Assembly (NCBI GenBank): GCA_027422505.1
Contig: JAPQWV010000682.1
Span: forward strand, 1 to 64,000
Length of the DNA stretch: 64,000 nucleotides
Direction: 5' to 3'
From: Craterostigma plantagineum
Taxonomy: Eukaryota > Streptophyta > Magnoliopsida > Lamiales > Linderniaceae
Below, piece after piece: positions 56,206 to 64,000 of this stretch (positions are counted from its first letter, which is position 1; each line of letters opens with the position of its first letter). The translations under genes were made by a program, and so were the position numbers. The notes under the pieces are model-generated. The model searched no databases, was not told the DNA's origin, and worked only from the letters and a program-made list of their open reading frames with translations.

Positions 56206-58487
56206 GATTATTCCCTTTCATCGTGTTTCATTTTATATTACAGAGTGAAAAGAGAGGTCTGTGAGAGATTAATGTCGCAACTTTCATCTTTATGTTTTTT
56301 TTTTTAGTGTGGCCGAGTCATATCGAGTAGTGATAGATAATAATTTATACCATATTTGAGCTTATATTGTTTTCAAGTTTTAACATATATTGTGCTACTT
56401 ATTATCTTATTTGGCTTGATAGCGATAATTGAAAGCCACACACATGGAGCCAAAAGTATCACTTTCCTTTCATTAACATAAGGAGTTGACCAGCAAATTC
56501 AAGAAACGAAAGGAACGACAGCATATGGATCTTGACCAATCACATGCCAAGTTGCAACCAACTACTATCCAAGATAAGATCAGATCTAATAACGCATCAT
56601 ATATACGATTTTGGGCTGCTTGGTGTGGATTTTAGACGGCTGTGCAAGAAGAAAATAGAATCGACAAGATTGAAGGACTGCTCTTGACGGCCGAGATAAG
56701 AAAATTAGGAAACATCTTACATCAAGGAACGGCTCAAGATCAAGCACACTGCTCAAGGCATTCAAAGGGCTGCGCAAGGACACAACGACTGAGAAGATGT
56801 TTGTCCACTTCGCTTCAAGCGTCTATAAATAGAGCTAAACTCAACAGAGGGAGAAAAAAAAAAGAAGAGGGCTTTAGTGTTTTTGGTACTGCTGTTTTCA
56901 TTTCCTGTGGTGTCGATTTCTGCTTTCATTTTTTCTTATCTTTATTGAGAGGAACCACGAAGAAGTCTGTGAGATAGATTAGTAATTTCATCGTTATGTT
57001 TTTATTAAGAGTGTGGTAGAGAGTTTGAATGAGAGACCAAGCATGTGATGAGGGTAGATGATGCGAGAGAGCATTAGAAATTGAGGAGAACTGTGAGGAG
57101 ATCGATTCCTTCTCATTTTAAGAACTGCTTTTGTTTTTCCATAGTTGCTGTGAGTTTTCCTTCTTTCAGTACTTTCAATATTAAAGCTTTCTTTTCCTAG
57201 TAATGATTTCTAATCAAAGCAAGAACGATTCATTCCTTTTGGTGCTAATTCTCGAGGACTAAGCCAATTGTTGGTTTGAGGTAAGGCTTTGTGTGGAAAG
57301 AGATAAGTTGCATACGGATTTATAATTCACACGGTCATAAGCTTATTATTATTATTATTGGTTTTCCATCATCAATATAAATATTAATTTTATACGCTTT
57401 TGATTAAAATGTTTAGCGACTATTATATTATCATTGTCATTTCCGATATTTATTCTCGTTCAATTTTGCGTTAAAAATTATAATCAAACCACCCTCCTCA
57501 CTATTAATATTTATTATTAACATTATTATTATCCTTATTATTATTACTACAGTTATTATTATTAATAATATTACTATCATTATTAATATTATTAATATCA
57601 TTATTATTATTATTATCGATCAAGTTTGAAATTAGAAGTAAATCAACCATTTTCCCTGTGGAGACGATCCCTACTGTCGCTATACTAATGTTTAGTGAAT
57701 AAGGTGATTAATATATTTTTGGCCGTTTTCGACGCGACCAAGTAGAATAAAGCTGTAGTTTTATTGGTACTTCTGCTTTCATTTTCCTGTTTTCATTTTC
57801 TTTCTTGAGAGAGACCCATAGGTGCAAGCGATTGAGAGAGATGTTCCATCTTCGTATTTTTATTTCCATAGTGTAGCAGAGTTTGAGCGTGAGTGGGGAG
57901 AGATGATGTGAGAGCAGAGTGATTGAGAAAGAGAGACGAGTGTGAGAGTTCGATTTTGCCCTTTCTCATTTTAAGAACTATTGCTTCACTTTTCTAGTTG
58001 TTCGACATTTCAACTTTTTATATTATAAGTCATTTATGATATAAGTCTTCACACGTGGGAAGCATATCGAAATAGTTCTGTTACCTTTTATTATCGTTTG
58101 ATAAAGCGAAACGTTTGATGTGTTGTTTGTGCGAGAATTTACAAACAAGGTCGCATTACACGGTTGTAAGCTTATATTTATTCAGTTCAATATGTCGATT
58201 AATTTCATATACGCTTTGATTAATATGTTTAGCAACTACTATTTAATCGTTCTTCGTTTCGATCTTCTCAGTTACCGTTGTAAAAAATTTTGTCAACAAA
58301 ACCCCCTCCCCCTAATATTAATATTAATATTATTATAAATATTATTATTATTATTGTTTTTATCGATCGAACTTAAAATTAGAAATAATCGACCATTTTT
58401 CCTGTGGAGACGATCCCTATTTTCGCTATACTCATATTTTGTGAATAAAGGTGATTAATTTATTTTTGGCCGTTTTCGACGCGACCA
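56206..58487 (+). repeat. Athila 5' LTR (right copy), truncated and interrupted
   Basis: LTR pieces at 56,206-56,329 and 57,741-58,487 are continuous in the left copy (32,864-31,995). A solo LTR of a related family separates them. The first about 430 bp of the LTR are missing; the sequence starts at gattattccctttc next to the response-regulator fragment. Confidence 0.85.
56325..57745 (+). mobile_element. Solo LTR of a related Ty3 family with 5-bp target duplication
   Basis: Solo LTR 56,330-57,740 (1,411 bp) begins TGATAGATAA and ends GACGCGACCA. It is flanked by agtag at 56,325-56,329 and 57,741-57,745. The left arm has the empty site (tctactcgat, one copy of ctact, at about 32,740). It shares its last about 100 bp and scattered blocks with the host LTR but is diverged overall. 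Confidence 0.9.
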
Positions 58488-58491
58488 AATT

Positions 58492-58509
58492 TGGCGCCGT
58501 TGCCGGGGA
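58492..58509 (+). other. tRNA-Asp primer-binding site (right copy)
   Basis: tggcgccgttgccgggga, complementary at all 18 positions to the 3' end of plant tRNA-Asp, five bases after the LTR. Confidence 0.85.
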
Positions 58510-58567
58510 AGGTGGTGTCAATTGATTTACTTCTATTTTTAATTCGTTTTTTTTTTTGTTCTAGTTT

Positions 58568-59890
58568 ATGCCTCGATCTTCTCGAACAGGTATACTAATA
58601 TTTGATCCAGAAATCGAGAGGACCGCGAGGGCGAATCGAAAGGCAAAAAGGGAAAAGGATCCCACTATATCAATATCCAGCACGGAGTCCGAACAAGAAT
58701 CTTCCGCAAGCGATATGGAGGAAACCGAACAACAGCTGCCAATCCGCCTTACATTGAGGGACATGGCTACGACAGATGTTAATCATCAGCCGCTCTGCAT
58801 TGAATTCCCTATTCTTCAAACACCTTTTGAGTTAAAATCAGGTTTAATCCATTTACTTCCTACTTTTCGTGGTAACGCAGGTGAGGATCCGCACAAGCAC
58901 TTAAAGGAGTTTCACATGGTTTGCTCAACCATGAAGTCAAATGGGGTCACGGAAGATCAGATAAGTCTTCGCGCATTTCCATTCTCGTTAGCAGATCACG
59001 CAAAAGACTGGTTATACTACTTACCATCGGGTTCGATTACTACGTGGGTCGAGCTTAAAAGCAATTCCTTGCAAAATTCTTCCCTGCATCTCGTGCCGCA
59101 AACATTCGTAAAGAAATCTACGGGATTCGACAATGGAACGGAGAAACTCTGCATGAATATTGGGAAAGATTCAAGCGGTTGTGCGCAAGCTGTCCAAGTC
59201 ATCAAATTTCCGAGTTAGCGCTTATCCAATAATTTTACGAAGGCTTGCTACCCATGGAGAGAAACATGATTGACGCAGCAAGTGGAGGAGTGCTGGTCGA
59301 TAAAACGGCAGACGAGGCTCGTCGGCTTATCTCGAGCATGGCCACAAATGCGCAACAATTTGGAACACGTCAAGATGTAGGCCAGCAAAGGATGAACGAG
59401 GTAAGTGTTACTTCGTTTGAGCAAAAATTAGATTCGCTAACGTCTCTTGTGGAAAAACTTGTGATTGGAAAAACGAGTCAGGTAAAAGCTTGTGGTATAT
59501 GTCAATTTGCAGGACATGCAACAGCAAATTGTCCTTCACTTCAGTTTGATCCTAGCGAGCAAGCCAATACAATTGGAGGGTACACAGGACCATCTAAAAA
59601 TGCTATGATTCATACTCGAGTCAATACAATTCCGGTGGCGTGACCACCCAAATCTGAGCTACGGAAATCGACCGCCAGGTTTCATGCAGCAAGCACCAAG
59701 ACCACCAAATCCTCCTCACAAACTGCACCATCAAAGCCAGATATGTCTTTGGAAGATATTGTTAGGATTTAGCAACTAGTACCGCCATTTTTCAACAGAA
59801 AACTCGATCGAGCATTAACGAAACGCGCTCAAGCGTGCAAAATTTAAAAAGGCAAGTATCTCAGTTGGCGGTACAAATGAGTCAAATATA
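58568..59890 (+). pseudogene. Athila-type gag (right copy), frameshifted
   Basis: Same protein as at 31,914-30,586. One A is missing in the run after GAGCTT at about 59,058, which shifts the last part of the gag core. Further small losses near 59,597, 59,720 and 59,765 break the frame around the zinc-knuckle tail. The left copy is open at these points, so the breaks are private to this arm. Confidence 0.8.
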
Positions 59891-59942
59891 GAATGAGAAG
59901 GGAAAACTACCAGCTCAAGTCGAAATAAATCCAAAAGCAAAT

Positions 59943-61238
59943 GTGAGTATGATGACTCTTCGAAATGGGAAAGAGATCGGGCAGCCAAGTCATGATGAAG
60001 CCCACGCGAAACTTTCAAGTGATACTAAAAATAAGGGAAGCGGGAAGAAGGTAAGTAATAATTCGAATATTGATAAACCTAATATTGTTATTCCTCCACC
60101 TTTTCCTGGAAGGTTTGCTAGGGTGAAACAAGAAGAAGAAGAAGAAGAAGAAGAAGAAGAAGAAGAAGAAAGAAGAAGAAGAAGAAGAGAAGAAGAAGAA
60201 GAAGAAGAAGAAAGAGTATAATGGAGACCTTCAGCAAAATCGAGATCAACATTCCACTTTTGGATGCTATCAAGCAAATCCCACGCTACGCAAAATATTT
60301 AAAGGAAATGTGCTCGAACAAAAGGAAACACAAACCGGAAGGAAAAATCATAGTAAGTGAAAATGTTTCCTCTGCGCTTCAACGAAAACTTCCCAAAAAT
60401 ATAAGGACCCAGGTATGTTTGCTATCTCGGTTACTATAGGGACGAGAAAAATAGATAATGCCATGTTAGATTTAGGAGCGTCAATCAATGTTATGCCGTT
60501 ATCTTTATTCAATGAGATGAGTATGGGACCTCTTAAGTGCACTGATATATGCCTTCAACTAGCAAATAGGTCCATTATTTATCCCGAGGGATTAGTTGAA
60601 GATGTTCTAGTAAAATGTGGTGAATTTATTTTTCCCGCCGATTTCTACATTGTTGACATGGATGATGAACATGCGCTTGATTCTGTTGTTATTTTATTAG
60701 GTCGGTCATTCATGAAAACGGCTAAAACTAAGATAGACGTTGATTCAGGAACCCTTACTTTTGAGTTTGATGGTAAAAAGCTTACTATGAATGTACTTGA
60801 TGCTATGAAATATCCTAATGAACCAGAATCTATTAGCATGATTAATGCATTGGTTCGAGATGATTTTGAGCGTAATTTTACTAACGACACACTCGACTAT
60901 GTGATTAAGTATAGTAAAACAGAAAAAGATTTGCATTTTGAAGCGGACAAAGATATCAGAAATGCGATCATGACATTACACGCACTTTCGGAAGTTCACG
61001 ACCAATCAGCTCTAAAATATTTGTTGTCGAAGAGTTAAAACCGCACTTAATACGAGGATTTTGTTGCTTCAAGAGTTTAATTGGGAGGTCAAGGATCGCA
61101 AAGGCGTGGACAACTCCGTGGCGGACCACTTGAGCCTTTTGATCCGTGACGGAAAGCCATTACCGATTTCTGAAACGTTGTCAGATGAGGAATTATTTCG
61201 CCTTAAAAAGGTCAAGCTGAGCCTGCCCATTTATGAAT
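59943..61238 (+). pseudogene. Ty3 protease with RNase H remnant (right copy)
   Basis: Contains the retropepsin-like DLGAS motif (about 60,470) and the RNase H C-terminal piece (about 61,070-61,140), with reverse transcriptase missing as in the left copy. The GAA run at 60,129-60,217 is about 50 bp longer than on the left, and a frame change follows it. Other one-base differences occur near 60,405 and 61,035. Here the protease and the following linker share one frame, unlike on the left. Confidence 0.75.
60129..60217 (+). repeat. Expanded GAA/AGA microsatellite in gag-pol
   Basis: About 89 bp of GAA-type repeat with three interruptions, against about 38 bp at 30,309-30,347 in the left copy. 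It encodes a Glu/Arg-rich linker. Confidence 0.9.
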
Positions 61239-62217
61239 GAACTCGAAGAACAGAGACTACGTCTAGCAAAGACGTTAAAGAAAAGCGCTTATTGGGAGGC
61301 AACCCAATATTATCCTATTTTATTTTGTTATTGCAATATTTCCATTTTATCTATGTTTTCAATGATGATTAAGCAGGTTTTCTCTCAGCTCAGTATGCTA
61401 CAAGACCTCACTAGGCTCTGGACCAATATCCTCTCGCTCGGAATTTCTCTACAATTCCAGCACGGTCAGGGAAGTTTTATTTTCAATATCATTTTAACCA
61501 CTTCTTTACATCTACTTTGAAATATTAAAATGAAAACTAGGATGGGAATCTTTAGATTATAGCAAACTATTTTCGTTAGAATCTACATTGAGGACAATGC
61601 AGAGTTTAGGTGTGGGGGAGATTTTCTCATGCTATTTTATGAAAAAATATCTTGTTTCGAGCAAACCGATGTGCATTAGTTAGAACATGAGAGAAACAAT
61701 TAGGAATAACTATTTGGTATTAGGATGATTTTTCATTTTCTTCAGTTGATTTTAAGTCTGAATGCGCAAGAGTCGACACAAAGCCCACTTAAATATGTGA
61801 GATTTGAGCCCAAAAATCTAAAAAAAAGAAAAAAAAAGAGTATTTATCTTTATACTCAGTTCTTTTTCCTACGAGTATCACATATGTTTCAAATATTCTA
61901 GAACTTGCTCTATTATACATGTTGATATCATTGGCGGCTTTTTGTGTACAAAAGTGATTAAGGCACTTAGGATTAAGCCATTGGCCTCACACTGACCCTT
62001 CCTTCAATATTTTCCGCTTAGTGAGCCAGTTTGAGCCTTAAGTCTTATTTTTCTTGTTGAATTTAAGCCACTATAATTACCCAGATATATCCTTTTGGCT
62101 TTCTTTTCAACCCACTGTCGGATTGGATGAATTATTAATTGCTTATATTCCACGATTTCGAGATTGATAATAAACTAATGAGTCCAGATATGTAATATTA
62201 GGAGTCTTATAGTTATA
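61239..62217 (+). mobile_element. Athila internal 3' non-coding region (right copy), 3' LTR lost
   Basis: Matches 29,280-28,304 in reverse, including the gtgtgggggag motif at about 61,609. At 62,218-62,221 (gcgg) it jumps directly to the LINE tail; the left copy has 2,292 bp more here, containing the 3' LTR and LINE coding part. Confidence 0.85.
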
Positions 62218-62221
62218 GCGG

Positions 62222-62640
62222 GAACCTTCTTCTGTTGGGGGCGATTAGTGTAGGGTTGGGAGCTTCCTCGGCCAGTGCATTCATCGGCTCTTGCTGTTTT
62301 GTCCTCTTTCCTCCCAGATTTTGTTTGCTGAGATTGCAGATTACTAGGGTGCTTTATGATTCCAGTGGTGATCTTCTCAACGAACTGTCAAGCTTTGGTT
62401 CAGTGGCTGGAAATTGGCTCTTTTGGCTTGTTGTTGGGTTCCCTTTTTTATATTCTTCCAAACTTATTCTTTTTGTCTGTTTGTTCTCTTGCAATCATAT
62501 GCTTTTTTTTCTCCTTAAGGAGTTTGATCCCTTTTGATCTTGTGTAACTTAAGGGATTTTTTGGGCTGTTGAGTCCTTGTACGTTTTTTTTTTTGGAATG
62601 AAATCACCAGTTAAAAGGGAAAAAAAAGAAACATATAACT
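62222..62640 (+). mobile_element. LINE 3' tail (right copy)
   Basis: Non-coding L1-type tail identical in organisation to 25,610-26,011, ending gggctgttgagtccttgtacg, T-run and ggaatgaaatc. Confidence 0.65.
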
Positions 62641-63115
62641 TGCAGTCGAGATGGCAAAAAAGTAAATTGCAGTTCATATTTCACATACTTAGAGTTAGAA
62701 TACACTTTACAACAATTTGCCGGATTTTTCCCCCACAAATCCCTCAAATCTCTTGATCTCATATTATTCAAGCCTTATTGTAACCCCATGTGTTTTTCGG
62801 TGGATATTTCTCCGCAGCAATCATCCTCAAGCTTTTGAGCTGTTAAAAGCTAATCATGTCTACTTATTCTTAGAAGAGTTTGACAATTTTTTCGCGGTCT
62901 TCTTCAACCTTCACATTAGGACAGACAATGTCTGTTATTATATCGATCCAATTAAGAGATTCAACATCTAATGTGACCAATGAGACTGTAAAAAAAACGG
63001 GTAATAAAACCATCTTCCATTGTCTTGCTTCAGGCTAAAAAGTAAAAACGTAAGCACTGAGAGTCCGGGTTGTATTTTCCTCGTAGCCACACGACGTGCT
63101 GCCACGATATTCTAG

Positions 63116-63126
63116 TATATATAAAA
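63116..63126 (+). promoter_or_regulatory. TATA box upstream of serpin (third copy)
   Basis: TATATATAAAA about 100 bp before the serpin coding region, as in the middle copy. Confidence 0.45.
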
Positions 63127-63224
63127 CCACATATCTCGAATCAATCTCATTACATATTTCGTCGAACAAATCTTCTCACTCCAAAAAAATCCATCTCTTG
63201 CCGTGAGAAAAAGCAAATAAGCCA

Positions 63225-64000
63225 AAGCACCTCAGACAATCAATCGTCAACCAAACCGACGTGTCCCTAGCGCTGACCAGCCACGTCATCATTACCAAGG
63301 CCAAAGCGGCGAACCTCGTCTTCTCGCCGCTTTCGATCCACGTGGTGTTGGGTCTGATCGGTTCCGGGTCGGGGGTCGAACGGCCCGACCCGAGAGCAGC
63401 TGTTGGATTCTTGAAGTCAAAATCGAACGATGAGGTCAACTCTCTGGCTTCCCAGCTGGTGACGACTATTTTGACCGACGGCGGAGCCCGCGTTTGCCAA
63501 TGGGGTTTGGGTGGATCAGAGCCTTACGTTCAAGCCCGAGTTTGAAGATGTTGTGACGAATCACTATAAGGCGTCGTCGAGCCTCGTCGATTTCCAGACT
63601 AAGGTTAGACGGTCGTTAATTGATTCCTTTTTCTTATCGCCTTGGTGAATTTTGTTTTTTGTTTTTATTGTTATGGGGATAATGCGATGGAAGATGGTTA
63701 AACCTTATGCCATGGATGCTTAGGATATGTCATATGCATTGGCCATGGATTTAAAGTTAGTATCTTGATTGAAGTCAAGATTTACTGGTTCAGTAGAGTA
63801 GAAAGAAAGGAACCCTTAAATAGAACAAAGGGGAACAAATAACAGAAGTGATATTTATATGTTGCGCCATGTTTGAGCTGTGTTTTTACTCGCTAAAAGA
63901 TGTTCTGCCATCTGACAAATGATGTGTTTGAATAGGCTACCGAGGTTGCAAAAACAGTGAATAGTTGGGCTGAGAATCAAACGAATGGCTTAATCAAAGA
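63225..64000 (+). pseudogene. Plant LR-type serpin (third copy), cut by the window end
   Basis: Exon 1 is about 63,225-63,603 and the intron 63,604-63,935 (aag/gttaga … aatag); exon 2 begins at 63,936 (ATEVAKTVNSWAENQTNGLIK) and runs off the window. It shares with the middle copy the lost start codon (AAG at the expected ATG) and the frame change before FANGVWVDQ at about 63,492. The orientation is the same as the fragment at 1-66, so a continuation into an inverted NLR is expected beyond 64,000. Confidence 0.8.

Larger units (their letters stand above)
56206..64000. repeat. Right arm of inverted repeat B
   Basis: Reverse complement of 24,232-32,864 apart from the listed insertion, deletion and small changes. 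The outer end is cut by the window inside the serpin, so the homologous region probably continues into another NLR copy. Confidence 0.93.

Overview
This window is nuclear DNA of a flowering plant. It carries plant-specific families (PPR-DYW editing factor, RPW8-type helper NLR, DUF241 protein, plant F-box genes), GT-AG introns and dense plant transposons. A eudicot is clear. An asterid such as a Lamiales species is my guess from general gene resemblance and was not tested.

The layout is dominated by inverted duplications. Arm A (about 1-11,414) is repeated in reverse at about 12,161-23,584 around a 746-bp single-copy spacer. From the outside inwards, each arm holds the 3' end of a serpin, a broken ADR1-like helper NLR (exon 1 missing), a truncated Copia element fused to an F-box gene fragment, a hairpin-bearing retroposon with a 17-bp target duplication, and two non-autonomous Mutator-like elements. 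One Mutator-like element contains a hAT element and a second retroposon copy. Block B (serpin, LINE 3' end, Athila-type Ty3 element) runs about 23,520-32,864 on the minus strand. It returns in reverse at 56,206-64,000, where the window ends inside the serpin. The serpin-NLR block therefore alternates in orientation (+, -, +), and the outer copies run off both window edges.

Between the B copies lies about 23 kb of single-copy gene space. On the minus strand are an RLP24-like remnant, a PPR-DYW gene (At1g20230-like), a syringolide-induced-14-1-1-like gene and a second PPR gene (At1g20300-like, one frameshift). Next is the 5' half of a response regulator (-). Then come an F-box gene and its tandem pseudogene (+), a DUF241/BYPASS-related gene (+), a zinc alcohol dehydrogenase (-) and a prolyl oligopeptidase with three single-base deletions (-). 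The 3' half of the response regulator lies on the plus strand at 56.15 kb, which suggests that the 42.3-56.1 kb block was inverted through that gene.

The duplicated arms differ by scattered substitutions, one-base indels (often in homopolymers), a microsatellite expansion, one 2.3-kb deletion and one solo-LTR insertion. Some reading-frame breaks are shared by the arms and so look real and older than the duplication. Others are private to one arm and may be consensus errors. I found no CRISPR array, bacterial operon, rRNA gene or intact tRNA gene. The strongest unusual signals are the alternating palindromic architecture, the split response regulator, and the potential of the inverted NLR/serpin arms to make long hairpin RNA.
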